Part shown: piece after piece, positions 26,281 to 39,125 of the stretch | How positions within the stretch are numbered: position 1 is the first letter of the stretch | How the letters are laid out: each line of letters starts with the position of its first letter | Translations under genes and position numbers: made by a program | Assembly: GCA_038380795.1 (NCBI GenBank) | Contig: CM076263.1 | Coordinates: forward strand, 14,808,709-14,872,708 | DNA length: 64,000 nucleotides | Source: Pyrocephalus nanus | Lineage: Eukaryota > Chordata > Aves > Passeriformes > Tyrannidae | Direction of reading: 5' to 3' | Notes under the pieces: generated by a model | Databases searched by the model: none | What the model saw: only the letters and a program-made list of their open reading frames with translations | Told to the model about the DNA's origin: nothing

Positions 26281-26740
26281 TGTTAAGGAAACTTCCCTGT
26301 CTGACCACTCAGGAGCCACTCTGTCAGTCATTCTCACACTACCTGAGCTGGAACTGAAGTCCCTTTGCAGCTACCCCCCCCCCATACTTATGCAGTCACA
26401 CAGGTTTCCTTACCAGCTCGACCCCAGGCTTCCCACAGCAGACATCAAGATCCTTAAAATAATTTAATCACGCTGCAAAAACTAAAGAACAAAGTGGAAA
26501 ACATCAACAAAAAGAAAAGATCAGCTCAAGCTGGGTGCCCTGAATAACAGAATCCCTGGGCTTTTATACCCTGACAGCAGAAGTGTAAGGAAGTCTGCTG
26601 GCCAGCTTACAGGTCCCTGGGCCATTTGTTATGCAAAGGTCGACAGTTCGTGGCCTCTTGCCCAGGGCTTAGGCTTCTGCCCTTCAGAGCTCATCCTTCA
26701 ATTCACACTGCAGCTTGCACACCGAGCTACCTGAACTTCA
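26281..26740 (-). mobile_element. Solo-LTR-like block, endogenous retrovirus (minus)
   Basis: Read on the minus strand, this 460-bp block has a GGTATAAAAGCC TATA box (26561-26569 on the +). About 100 bp further on is an ATTAAA polyadenylation signal (26463-26468). It ends CCTTAACA at 26281, next to TA-rich flanking DNA, and begins TGAAGTTCAGG at 26740. The order U3-TATA-R-poly(A)-U5 and the TG...CA ends are as expected for a retroviral LTR. It is clearly GC-richer than its flanks. No matching target-site duplication is evident, and there is no internal viral sequence beside it, so a solo LTR is the simplest reading. A C10 run lies at 26374-26383. The family is not identified. Confidence 0.65.
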
Positions 26741-27065
26741 TGTATTCTTCAAAAGTATATACATTTTTTTAATAAATATTTTTGCATACATATATATTAT
26801 ATATAGAAGTTAAACCGCCTAAGTGAATCTTGACTGCAATTTATGTTGGACCACAAGAAAACAAGTTAAAACTGCTAACTGCATGCTTGTTGCCTAGGGC
26901 AACATTTTGTTGGTGGGTGATGTGACAAAAATAGAAACATCCTATTCTAATCTTATATTTGTACTCCAATTTTTTCCTACAAAATAAATTATTGGTGTCA
27001 TCATCAATATCATCCCTGGTACTGTACTTAATTCCCAGCAGATGCATGATTATTTCACTACTTTT

Positions 27066-29795
27066 CACAGAGTCAAAGATTTATTTAGGTTGGAAAGTAC
27101 CACTGAGATTATTAAGTCCAACCTTTGGTTGATCACCTGTGTCACGTGTTATTGAACACCTCCAGGGATGGTGACTCCATCACCTCCCTGAGCAGTCCAT
27201 TAACAGCCCTCTCTGTGAAGAAATTGCTCCTAATGTCCAACCAAACCTCCCCTGACACAGCTTGAGGATATATCCTCTTTTCTTGTTGCTTGTTGCCTGG
27301 GAGAAGAGGCCTAGCCACATCTGGCTACAACCTCCTTTCAGGTAGTTGTAGACAAAGATGAGCTATCCCCTGAGCCTTCTCTTCTCCAGTCTAAACAATC
27401 TCAAATCTCTCAGCCTCTCCTCATAGGACTTGTGCTCCAGACCCTTCACCACCTTTGTTACCCTTCTCTGGACACGCTCCAGCACCTCACTGTCTTTCTT
27501 ATGAGGGGCCCAAAACTGAATACAGTACTCAAGGCGCAACCTCATGAGTGCCGAGTACAGGGGAACAATCACTCTCCTGATCCTGCTTGGACACATCATT
27601 CTTGATACAAGCCAGGATAGCACTGGCCTTCTTGGCCTCCTGGGCACATTTCTGGCTCATGTTATACCAGCTGTTTACCAACAGCTGCAGGTCCACTGGG
27701 CAGTTTTCTAGCCACTCTTCCCCCAGCCTGTAATGCTGCCTGGGGTTGTTGTGTACAAAGTGCAGAACTCAGCACTTTACCTTGTTGAACCTCATGCCAT
27801 TTGTCTCGTCCCACTGATCCAGCCTGTCCAGATCCCTCTGCAGAGCCTTCCTGCCTTCCAGCAGATCAACACTCTCACACAACTTGGTCTCATCTGTGAA
27901 TTTACTGAGGGTACGCTTCATCCCATCACCCAGATCATCAGTAAAGATACTAAAGAGGACTAGGCCCAGTACTGAGCCCTGTGGAATATCACTAGTGACT
28001 AGACACTAATGGTGTCCAGCACCATTCCCCACCACTCTCTGGACCCAGCCCTTTAGCCGGTTCATAACCAATGACGAGTTCACCTGTCCAAACCACAGAC
28101 TGCCAGCTTTTCCAGGAGAATGTCATGGGAGACAGTATCAAAGGTTTTGCTGAAGTCCAGGTAGACTACATCCACAGCCTTTTCCTCATCCACTAGGTGG
28201 GTAACCTGGTCATAGGAGGAGATCAGGTTGGTAAGGCCAGACCTGCTTTTCCTAAACCCATGCTGACTGGGTAGATCCCTTTGGTTTTCTGTATGTGCTG
28301 TGTGATCTCACTGAAGACAATCTGTTTCATAACCTTGCTAGGCACCAGGCTGATGGGCCTGTAGTTCCCTGGATCCAGCATCTGCCCCTTCTTGTGGATG
28401 GGCATTACATTAGCTAACTTCCTGTCATCTGAGACCTCCCTGATTAACTGGGAATGATAATAAATAACAGAGAGCTGCTTAGGCAGCTCTTCCTTAGGAG
28501 ATCTTCCAGCTCCCTCTGTACCCTTGGATGAATCCTATATGGTGCCATAGACTTGTGACTGTCTAAGCGGCACAACACAGGTCACTGACTGTTTCCTTTT
28601 GGATTGCATGGGGTCTGTACATCTCCCCATCCCTGTACCAGCTCAAGGGCCTGGTTGTCCTAAAGATAACTAGCCTTTCTGTTAAAGACTGAGACAAAGA
28701 AGGCATGAAGTACCTCAGCCTTTTCCTCATCGTCGGTGACAATTTTCCATCCAGTGTCCAATAAAAAATGGAGAGTCTCTTTGGCCCTATTTTTGTTGTT
28801 GAAGTATTTATAAAAACGTCCTTTGCAGCAGTGGTCAGATATATTCTGTCATACATACTCTTTTTTGACCTGAATTCCAGTGAAAGCTCCCTGTTCAGCC
28901 ACACTAGTCTTCTTCCCCACCAGCTTGTCTTTTGGCACACGGGGACAGCCTGCTCCTGAGCCTTCAAGATTTCTTTCTTCAATTACTTTAAGTCTTCATG
29001 GACCCCTTTGTTACAGTTTCCCAAGAGACTCTTCAAACCAGTGTCCTGAATAGGCCAAAGTCCATCCTTTAGAAGTCCAAGGTAGAGATTTTGTTGACCC
29101 CCTTCCTTACTTTACCAAGAACCGAAAAACCTATATTTCATGATCCCTGTGTCCAAGACGGCCTTCCACCACCAGCTCCACACCTCCCACCACAAGCACC
29201 ACATCTCCCACCAGCCCTGCTCTGTTTGTAAGCAGCAGATCTAGTGTGGCACCACACCTGCAAGGCTCACATACCATCTGTGTCGAGAAGTTGTGTTTCA
29301 CATATTCCAGGAACCTCCTGGACTGCCTCCACTCCGCTGTGTTGAGTCTCCTAAAGGAGACATCCAGCAAGTTAAACTCTCCCACAAGAACAAAGGCTAG
29401 CAATCAACCAGCCACTTATGGAATAGTTTATCTGCCTCTTTAGCCTAGTTGGTTGATATTCAACACAATCCTAGAAGGATATCTGCTTTCTTAGCCTGTT
29501 CCCTCTCTTTTATCCATGGGCACTCAACCTAATCATCACTGACCTTGAGCTCCATGCAGTCAAAATACTTCCTAATATACAGAGTCATCCCACATCCGCT
29601 CCTTCCTCACCTGTCTCTTTTGAAGAGTGTGTAGCCATCCATTGCAGCACTCCAGTCATGCAAGTCATCCCACCGCATTTCTGTGATGGTCACCACGTCA
29701 AATCTCTCCTGCTGCACGCTCGCTTCCAGCTCCTCCTATTTGTTACCCATCCCATGTGTATGGGCTGGTGCACTTCAGCTGGGCTTCATCTTTCT
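27066..29795 (-). mobile_element. CR1 LINE, long 5'-truncated copy (minus)
   Basis: This is the longest CR1 in the window with both ORF2 enzymatic domains traceable. It is a non-LTR retrotransposon read on the minus strand. The 3' end is at about 27066-27120 (GGTTGGAAAGTACCACTGAG and 'attaagtccaacctt'), and the terminal ATTCTATG repeat is mostly lost. Going up the + coordinates come the 3' UTR, the RT C-terminus (27363-27647), RT palm (about 27889), RT fingers (28223-28405), a linker (28563-28982) and the AP-like endonuclease (29131-29403). More ORF2 5' sequence reaches about 29795. ORF1 and the 5' UTR are absent. Its age is shown by many frameshifts and active-site changes. Confidence 0.92.
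27363..29403 (-). pseudogene. CR1 ORF2 (endonuclease-reverse transcriptase) remnant
   Basis: In an intact element this ORF encodes an apurinic-like endonuclease plus a reverse transcriptase that copies CR1 RNA at the target site. Here the endonuclease piece reads LVGEFNLLDV (family GDFN, so D to E, at 29371-29379) and LGHRDHEI (family SDH, S to R). The RT fingers keep IHKKG and DPGNYRPISLVP (28223-28405). The palm FADD motif is altered to FTDE (27889-27900). The C-terminal [12 protein letters not shown]...VLERVQRR and [12 protein letters not shown] segment (27363-27647) is well kept. The segments sit in different frames with stops between them, so no functional protein is possible. Confidence 0.9.
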
Positions 29796-30289
29796 GCTTG
29801 ATAAACAGTTGTACTTTGTGGGAATTTTTCCATCTTAAGGATATTTCAGGTGATGCAATAACTTGATAACTAGTGATACCACATATGCTGTTTCCTATAG
29901 GCTGTTTGAATGTCTCTGCTACAATTTTTTATTCCTATGCTTCCTACTAACATAGCATTAAGACAGGTCAAGTAAGAGAACAGAGATGCTGCTGCTGCTG
30001 TTCTAATGAATACTTTCACAAGGAAATGTGAGTATTTAGGAGTATGCTATTTCATTTATTTATGTTATTCTATTTCTCCCTCACCAAAAAGGTGAGTATT
30101 TTAAGGTGAGTATTTTAAAGGTGAATATTTAAAAAAATATTCAACATTTTTAAAAATTCAGATTTAGGGTCTAATGGAACTCTTTTTAAATTTTTTTCCC
30201 CTCATTGTTTTATAAATTCAAGGAAGCTGTGAAACTCTTGAAAGAAAGGTTCTGCTGTAAGTGAATGTAGCACTGTTTTATTTATGTGT
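29796..30289. other. AT-rich spacer with a short tandem repeat
   Basis: Unique AT-rich DNA between the CR1 copy and the GC-rich block at 30290. It contains CTGCTGCTGCTG (about 29989-30000) and the GGTGAGTATTTTAA tandem (30090-30131). No gene seen. Confidence 0.7.
30090..30131. repeat. Three tandem copies of a 14-15-bp unit
   Basis: GGTGAGTATTTTAA is followed by GGTGAGTATTTTAAA and the variant GGTGAATATTTAAA. Two of the units contain a perfect GGTGAGTA splice-donor-like word, most likely by chance. Confidence 0.85.
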
Positions 30290-31320
30290 CAGAGTGTGGT
30301 GGATCTTTACTCTCTGACTGTCTGGAGAGTGTGACTCTTTCCATCTGCTTCTGGTATACAGTCAGATTCCCTATCTCTGAAAATCATGACCTTTAAAAGA
30401 ATTCAGGGCATAACCTTACTTTGTCCTAACATGACATTAGGATATGACAAATTCATTTGCATTTGCAAGCTCCTAAGAAACCACACCTTCTGGTTTGCAT
30501 ACAGCCACAGGGACCCTTGTGGAACTGGCTGTGAACATATGCACAGAGATTCATCAGGTCTCTCAGTTATCCTACAACTGAGGCGTGGAAGCCTGGACCC
30601 TTCAGGAGCCAAGCCCTCCCGATCCTTTACTCTCAGAGACATCCACTGGCCTGTCCTGGGCTGGTCTCCCCCTCCCTGCCCAGCTGAGCTGCACATTTGC
30701 TGATGATCACAGACTGGCATATGCAGCTGTAATGGTTCCAGGGCTGCTACCATGGACATGTGGATCCTGAATCACACTCCTGTCCCACAGCCACATGGGA
30801 CAGAGTTCCTTGCCCAGGAAACAGAAGTAGAGATCAGAGAGATGACAGGGTGGATCACATGGACTGAATGCTGGGCATGGCCCCATGGGTACACTCTTGC
30901 TCACTCCTCTCCAGCCCTTTGTATCACCTTTCCACTGTTTTCCTATGCTTTCTCTGCCTTGAACCACCCTGATCTCCAACTGTATTTCCTCTTGTTACTC
31001 CCCTGCACATGCCACAATAAGCCTTGTGCACCTGCACCCCATGAAGTGTCCCACACATATAGGAGGTGATCCCTTTCAGTTTGTGGTGAGATCTGAAGAA
31101 TCCACAACCTCACAATGCTGGGTGTCCCCGAGTCCAGGGAAGAGGCTCCCTGGAACACCCTGGGTAGGGGCTGCCTGTCTGGGGTATCCACACCCCCACT
31201 CTCACCCCATTGTGTCTCTGGGGTCCTTTGTAGTTATGGTGGTGTTATTTGGGTTTACTGATCTGTCTTTTTTTCCTCCGTGCTCCTCTCTTTGCATGAA
31301 TATAAGCTGTTTTATCATGT
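30290..31320. other. GC-richer block, unclassified, possibly ERV-derived
   Basis: About 1 kb of distinctly GC-richer sequence between AT-rich flanks, without CR1 words. Several overlapping frames of 60-118 codons lie on both strands (for example 30403-30759 minus and 30752-31069 plus). None has a recognisable motif, and the overlap on both strands is what GC-rich noncoding DNA gives. LTR-like hints are weak: an ACAATAAGCC word near 31014-31023 that could be a poly(A) signal variant, and C/T-rich stretches. No TG...CA termini or TATA box at a convincing distance were found. It could be a diverged LTR, another interspersed repeat or a conserved regulatory region. Confidence 0.35.
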
Positions 31321-32320
31321 AACATTAATAGTTTTACCATGATTAATCAGAATTGTTCCATATATGTTGTGTCTCTGTACAATAATATTTAATTTAAATG
31401 CAAAGTTCTTTATAGTTCCCACATCAAAGTGGTATTTGGAGACAATATATTGGGAGTTTTATCAGGACTTTTACAATACGTCTACACTGCATATGGCTTC
31501 ACGTGGAATAACAGAGTACATCATTTACATTGTAAATATGTTTTTGAATCATGAATTCATATGCTGCACCAAAATTAAGTCTAGCTTTGACTATCTAGGA
31601 GTGCAGTGGTCTGACTTCTGACTTTTCAATCTTTAAAAAACTTACTGCAGGTAAAACATGTCTAAATAATACTGAAAAGTAGCTTATGGTTTGAGGACCA
31701 CTGAAGTCAACTCACAAAAGCACATCTGAGAATAATTTCCACAGTTCTGTTACATTTCTACTCTAGAATTATGACCTGGTGCTTTAAAGATTCTCTGTTA
31801 CTTACAATATTCTTCTGCAACAGCAGCAAATTAGACTAAAATTAAACTTAGTTAATTCAAATGAGCTTTACTTCAAATACTCCTTGGTGGGTGGCTGAGA
31901 TTTACTGACTCCTTTGCAAAAGTAAGAAGCCCACATTAGGTCCTCAAAGATACCAAGACCTCATCGGTTGGTGTAGGTTTTTCTACCCTGTCAGCAGCTC
32001 GAGCTTCTTCCTGATTCCCCTGAATGGCAGCTCCTAGCCTCATGCTAGCAGCAGTGAGAGAAGAGTGTTGCATATTTCTTCTAAGCATACTTATGCTAAT
32101 GCATAGGTTATGGTTACTTCCCCTCCCCCCAGCATGTATTTGCTCATGCACATTCCCCACAGGCTTCTCACTTTCCTCCAACACTTACTGAAGAAACAGA
32201 CTTGCAGGGCTGTGGAGGATTGGGTGAAACATCAAAACCTGACTTTTAGGAACCTGCTTTAACCTCATGCTTGTTGGTGTGTTTTTGTAATTGAAGTAAA
32301 TACAATCACACCCTACTAAC

Positions 32321-32335
32321 TTTTTTTTTTTTTTT
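32321..32335. repeat. Poly-T run
   Basis: Fifteen consecutive T. No adjacent retroelement body recognised. Confidence 0.8.
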
Positions 32336-35300
32336 CTTTAAAAGAGTCAGTACTTTGCCCTGATTTATGGTTGGTAAAATTTAAGGGACAGTTGAAATAA
32401 CCTGCTAAACATTCTAAGGCAACAGACATTCTGCTTATGGGATAGTTAACAGCTACAAAAGCTGAAGAGGGACTAGGTGGAAGGAAATATTCTTGCTCAG
32501 CTAACTTCTCAATAGATCAGATCATTGCCTGGCATTGACACAGCCCAGGCAGATCTAGAGGAAGGTATTTTTCTTCAGGAAAAGTCTCTCAGCAATTAAC
32601 ATTTGGGGTTGTAATTATATTTCACAGTAAAAAGGTAATACACATATTTTTTTCTCTTTCCAATTGTGTGCTAAGGAATACAGATTTGCAAAGATGAATG
32701 TTAAAATTAATCCTTGTAAACACTCAGTTTGGACTGAAATAGGTATGAAATGGACAGGACCTAAAGTATATTATTTCAGCAGTATTATTCCATCTTTTTT
32801 ATTTACAATAATTTAGAAGAAATTTATCGTGCATGGTCAGTTTAGGTGAAAGCTAAAACATTTATCATGACAAGACAGACTTGATAAAAACAGCAGTAAC
32901 CAGCAAATGATTGCATCTTTAGCTGATTCTCCTATAGCACACTATGTTTAAATGCTGATTTAACATAAACACCTGTTTTACACACGGGCATTTTAGTTTC
33001 ATAAATTAACCTGCTTTCAGTCCAATAGTGTTTTGTTTTTTTCAATATAGTGTGCAAAGAAGACTGTGTATTCTTTCTTATTGTTACAGTCACATATTTC
33101 TGAGTAAATATCTTCATAACATTTGCATGTAGATTCACATGTTTACATATACACTAATGGGTATAAAAACAGAGGTTGCTTCTGTGCTAAAAGTGGTTGT
33201 GGCTGGTATATAGAATATACTTATTCTTGGTTCCTGACGTGGAGGAAAGGTCTGACAGGAAAGTAACATATCTGAGCTGGAAATTTTTAGATGTGCTGTA
33301 CTTTAGCACCAAAGCTCTCAACAGTATATCTACACTTATGCCAATGCATAAAATGTTGTGAAAAAATGGTGTCAATTCCCAGTAAATGCTGTAAATGCCA
33401 CTCAAGTATAGTTAAGAACTTGTACTGAAATCTTGTGTTAATAACATTTTGTGTTAAGCATTTATAATCCAACCTCTTATGACATCAAAGGCCATTCATT
33501 AAGACATGTTCTTGGTTGTAAGGGTTTTTTTTATTATATTTGAAGCTTTCATGCCTTCAGAAAAACACGGGGAGGTATCCATTGGTTCCACTTCATTGTG
33601 ACAGTAAAATCATCTAATGAGGAGAAGTTTAGTATATGTGTCCCACATATGCCTTCTCTTATTTGTATCGCTTCTGTGGAAATGCATTTTTAGTGATACT
33701 CTCTCAATATATATATAAAAAAACCCACTTGTTCTACTTCAATTAAGATGCTTCACTTGGCTGTATTTGTCTAGGCTTAATGTACTCTGTATGACAATTT
33801 TAAGCATTTATGAAAAGGGACTTGTTACACCTAACTGTAGATGTTCTCTGTATCTTGTCCACAAATTGCATCTTCAGGTTCCTTGCTAAAGTGACCCTGA
33901 GTTATAACTCGTCTAACTGACTTCCACTGCTATGCCAGACATCTTGATATTTAATGTAGGAAATGCCATCATGATAGTCAAGGAACATTATATACAGATC
34001 ACTGCAACAATCTGTGTAAGTAAAGGTAATCTTCTAGGAGAATTGAGTAACATATAGGAAAATAAGAAGAAAACAGATCAATGCTTGAATTCCATTTATT
34101 TTCATAAAATGTCTTGCAGATACATCTTTCCCTTATAATCTACTGTTTCCATTTATCAAAGCAATATTTTTTTTTCCATTTTATATTTATGAATGGTATG
34201 AATACCCCAGGGAGAGAAAAGGCAAGGGCTCCAGAACCTAAGCAGCTCCATCTTCTAAGAAGAGTACAAAGAGGTTTTTAAATTATCTATGTCAGAGCCT
34301 TGTTTACACCAACAAGCATTACAAAGCCTTCCATACCCTGAGGGTGTGACAGCCTAAACTTAAGGTCAGTTCTGATAGAGTGAAGCTATGCTAATTTGGA
34401 TGGGACTTCCCTCAAAACACTGAAGTTGTGAGACAGATTTGTATGATAAGCCTTCCTTGGGTCTGAGAAGTGATTTGAGGCATAGAGCCCTGCTTGATCT
34501 CCCAGTGGAGCTGTGCCTCAGGGATCAGCTAGCCATTGCATGGCTGTGCACCAGACACATTAGCCATACCTTGAACTTGCTGGATAGTCACAGTCTGCTC
34601 TGCTCCTACTTGCTGAAAGACGGGGAGCCCTTGGCAAGCTTGCCCCACAGTATGTTGAGACAGGGGGATTGATACTGTGCTCTGTGCTCTCATTTCCAAT
34701 GCTTCAATTTTCAAGAAGAAATTGTGGCTGAAAAGATCTTAGTCTGGCTGAAGAAAACTTAGAAAAATACTGCTTAAAGAGAAGAATTTCTAATGGGTAT
34801 GTATTGGAAACCATGTTGAAGAAGTTGTTACAAACAAATGTCAGTGATGAAGAAAAACAATTCTTTGTTCTTTCTGGCACTGGATGATACTATTTTCTAA
34901 CATAAGACCAAAACTGTAAATCCATATTTGTAACGTTAATGCCCTAGTTGTTCCCCAGGATCTGATTTGTCTTCCTATCTCAGTCTTCTGTCTGTGTTGC
35001 TTATATGTCACTTACAAACTGATGCCTGTCAAAACAAAGTTGCTTAACCTAAGAATTCAAAATAGTAGATATTCACTAATGAAGCCTATTTTGATGGAAA
35101 CAGCACAATGAGCATCACACAAACAGATGAACTGGCTCATCAGAGGCTGTGTTTGGTCTCTAAAATGAAATGGCTTTGACAGAGTTAACATTTTACACAG
35201 GTGGCCAATGCAAATTTGACAGAGAGATCCAGTGGAGGAAGTACAGGAAGTGAATAGAAAGAAATAAATACAAGGAACAGAGAAGTTTGTATGCTACAAA

Positions 35301-38183
35301 GTATGAGCTGGGAACATTGTGGGAGTATTCAGGAACTACATTCAATAGATGTCCTTGTTTCTTAGTGCTGTGTCTTCTATTGAAAATACAAAAAACCTTG
35401 ACGGATTGTGACTCCTCATGGGTACAGGAAAGAGATGCTGAAATTTAATAGATCAGATTTTAAATCTATGAGGAAATACTCTTAAAAAAAGGCTGAAGGT
35501 CAAAGCAGAAAATCTCAGACATAGCAGATATAGCCTGCAGGCTATTCCTGGACACCCTTCTCAATAAATAAATTTTTTGCATATTGGTGAGAAGAAAATG
35601 TTGAAATAAAATAGTGACATTAAAGCTTCTATGACTTAGAGAAAGACAGCAAAGGTATTGTAAGACAGAAAAAACCACATTTTGAAAATTGTTATTTTGT
35701 CTTGAAGAAACAAGAAGGTCGATTATACAAACTAATATTGAGTTCTAAGACATTATAAGAAAATGTAGTAAAATAATAATTTGAATTTTAAAAATAATCA
35801 TTGCAATAAAATTAGTTTCAGAAATTTGATGTACTGATGAATTCTAAAATTATTTTTTATTATAAAATGAATCTGTCCCATTTTCTTCTTTCTTCTCTCC
35901 CTTCTGCCTCAACATTTTTTTTCCTAAAAAATAATCCACACATCAGCAGACACTTCTTTGAAGTTAATAAGAAATTTTCATAAAAATTTTCATGAGGAAG
36001 CATTTAAAGTAGTTTAAAATGACTACACAAAAGTGTTACTGTAATCTTTTAAGTCAAAACAGAAGGCTAGCTACATTGTCTCTATGAAATACTGGCCAAG
36101 TTTTGTTCTTTATCAGCACTATGAAGACTTGACTATGATAAGTAAATTGATACTAGAAACAAAATTTAAAAAAACAGTTAAAGCAGAGTAAAAGTATTGA
36201 AACAAACTATTATAGGATGCAGTTTTTTTCTATACTTTAATTTTCTTTGCAAAGGAAATGGAACCATCCTGATGCAATCCACAAATTTGTGTTGTATTTC
36301 TTCTTATCAATTAACCGCAAAAACTTAATACGCTTTCACAGAGGGAAACATAGTGGAATAATGCTTAAGGGAAAGACTCTTCAGTAGTGACCCCTTCTTG
36401 TCAAGTGAGACTTGGTAATATACCTAATCAGGATCCTAACATTCCTTAAAACTCCTTATATTGCAAAACATTACTGAACATCTTCATTTCTGTCTCTACC
36501 AAAGATAATATCACAGAAGAAAATGTTTTCTATGAAACAAGAGAAACTGTAGTATGTATGTTTTGTGGAAGTGTGTTCAGTAGAAAAATATTTTACTATG
36601 ATTCACAAAACTGAAAGGACTTGATATCTCCTAAAGTTCAATATCTGCAAATTTGATACCCAAATCTGAAGGCACTGCCTCTTTCTAGTCAGTGTAGAGT
36701 TATACAACTCCAACTGTAGAGTAACACAGTCTGAGGGAGTAATTTATCTTTGTCAGATATCTACATCAGGATTAAATGAATTGCAGTCCTGAAGTGCCTG
36801 TTTCTTTTTATTGGTAATAAATGGACTTCTAGACCTCTAAAAGAGCACATGAAAAGCTCATTTCTCTCTATTGATTTTAAAGAGAGCCTAGATGACTCTT
36901 TTCTTCAAAAATTTCAACTTTAAGTTATTGAAAACAAGGGATTGTTAAGTGAAACTAAGTCAGTATCCCTTCCAGTAGGCTGGAGTTTAAAAATCTCTTG
37001 GGAAAAACCCTAAGAGCAATTCCCAGAATACACCTAGTCAGTTATGCAGATCAGTATAAAATGACAACTTTCTTCTGATTTCCTCCTTTTGCTTTCTGGA
37101 ATCATGAAATTTTTTTTTATTGTTTTACTTAATTGTTATCTTAGCAGAAAAAAATTCAAGCCATAAAAAATTCTTCAAGATTGGTTAGTAGAGTTTCAGG
37201 TGTGTAGTTATTCTCTTTGCTAAAAAATGTTCTGGGAAAGGAAACACATTTATTAGGTGTTTTAAGTAAATATGTTTAACAAAGGGAGAATCCAAGAGAA
37301 ACAATGAGAGTCGTAGTGAGAGAAGTCCCAGAGAAGCTTCCCTTATGGAGACTTCCATAAGTTATATGGGCACTTCCAAACTGTTTGCGCAAAGCAGGCA
37401 GAACAGGAGCCTCTTCTTATTAGTGCCTTAGGGTGCTACAAAATTGTAAGAAGAACAATGAAGAGCACACCGTATCTTTTACCTTCATTTTTCTCACCCA
37501 TGTCATAGTTTTTTTTCTTCTCATTTTCAATTTGAAGGAAAAAAATCTGCTATTAAATGACACCTTCTGATCTGCAACACAGAAGCCCAGAGGGACTTAT
37601 TCACTCAAGCTTGCTGGTGATATAAACAGCATGCTGCAGCTCATATATTTTTTTCAATTCAAAAGTGCCTGAACACCTAGCTCTCAGATGACTTGCAACA
37701 TGATGTATAAGAGTAGATAGTTTCACACAGCTCATATGTCGTTTCATCACTTTTCACATAGGAATGAAAAAAATTCCATCTCTGTCTTTTTGCAAGATGT
37801 GTCCACAATTTATTCTACAACACAGATTATTCCTCTCAATGTGTTAATAATGTGTTGCATACATACACTTTTTGGCAAACTATACACACAGCATACTTAC
37901 TGGATCTTTTTGCACTGCAAATTTAAATAATTTCAAGTACAGCTCAGCAGATGAATGGACAGGTCTGGTAACCTCAGAATCCACATGAAAACTAAACTTG
38001 TTAGCTGAAGGAAACTGAATCAGCTCTGCTGCATTTTGATGTAGCACCTGGTCTTGTTTAATTGAATTTAATCCAATAGAAATGATCCAATAATTTTCCC
38101 ACCTCCTGTTCACTCTTTTACTTCTCTCCATAAAGCCACAACTCACAGGAAATATTTACTGTTTACACATCAACACCCATATA

Positions 38184-38194
38184 CCCCCCCCCCC
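38184..38194. repeat. Poly-C run (C11)
   Basis: Eleven consecutive C, unusual in this AT-rich setting. It is followed by TTTGATTTTAATTTC and is likely prone to sequencing or length error. Confidence 0.85.
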
Positions 38195-38775
38195 TTTGAT
38201 TTTAATTTCATTGTACCTTGTAAATTATTAAAATTACACAGCATTTATCATAATAATTTTTGTTCTTATGAGCTAAGTGACATGGTCTACGAGCTTAAAA
38301 AAATACTTATTTTCATACAAGATATGAAGTGCAGGAAAGAACTTGTCAAAAATGAGACCTTGAGTGCAGAACAAACTCCATATCTATGTGCTTCTGTATG
38401 TGGGGAGTGGGTAGGTTACTGCTCTCATCTTTCTGAGCTGCTTTTTAACATTTGTATTAACACTCAGTTGAATGATGGCATTTTTTTGGTGAAATGGACT
38501 GTAGCTGGTAAAGCAATCCATTTCTACTTCCTGAGAATGAAGAGGAAAGAAAGCAAGAAAGATTAAAAGGTGTGCCTGAGTTACTATGTCTCTTGAAAAA
38601 GACCATATACTGATGCACTTTATGAGCAAGTTCTTGCTTAAGAATTTATACAAACTTGAAGTCTAACCAGAAAACCTTACTGAAGAATTTTAAATAAAAA
38701 AATATGAAGGTTCCCAGGTACAGCTGAATTTTTTAGAACAATATACTTAGTCTTTGCTAAAAATCCAGAAAAGTT

Positions 38776-39125
38776 ATCATAGAATCATAGAATCATAGAA
38801 TATATTGAGTCAGAAGGGACCCATCAGGATCAAGTCCAAATCCTGACCCCATGTAGGACACTGCAAGAATAATACCATGTTCCTGAGAGCATTGTCCAAA
38901 TGCTTCTTGAACTCTGTCAGGCTTGGTACTGTGACCACTAGGGATCCTGTTTCAGTGCTGAGCCACCCTTTGCATGAAAACCCTTTTCCTGATATCCAAC
39001 CTAAATCTCCCCTGACCCAGCTTCATGCCATTTCCTCTAGTCCTGTCACTGGTTGAGGGAGTGAAGAGATCGATATTTGCCCCTCTGCTTCCCCTTGTAA
39101 GGATATTGAAGACCACCTATCATAT
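38776..39125 (-). mobile_element. CR1 LINE 3' fragment (minus)
   Basis: It starts with three TCATAGAA terminal units (38778-38800), then TGAGTCAGAAGGGACCCATC, 'catgtaggacactgcaagaat', TTGTCCAAATGCTTCTTGAA and CAACCTAAATCTCCCCTGAC. These are the minus-strand image of the CR1 3' UTR. It breaks off abruptly at GAAGACCACCTATCATATTG near 39125. Only the 3' UTR is present, so it is noncoding. It is the first of three same-orientation CR1 3' ends within 2 kb. Confidence 0.92.

Larger units (their letters stand above)
31321..38775. other. AT-rich unique DNA, no gene seen
   Basis: No host gene or firmly identified transposon. It includes a poly-T run (32321-32335), an (AT)n run near 33707-33718, an 11-C run (38184-38194), and a slightly GC-richer segment at about 34195-34715 that may be an old repeat but lacks diagnostic words. 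Open frames of 60-94 codons are scattered without motifs. Confidence 0.6.

Noticed and set aside
30403..30759. 118-codon minus-strand and overlapping plus-strand frames in the GC-rich block
   Set aside because: Open on both strands at once, as GC-rich noncoding DNA tends to be; no motif recognised.
34195..34715. Slightly GC-richer segment considered as another LTR or CR1
   Set aside because: No CR1 words, no TATA/poly(A) order and no TG...CA ends could be found.
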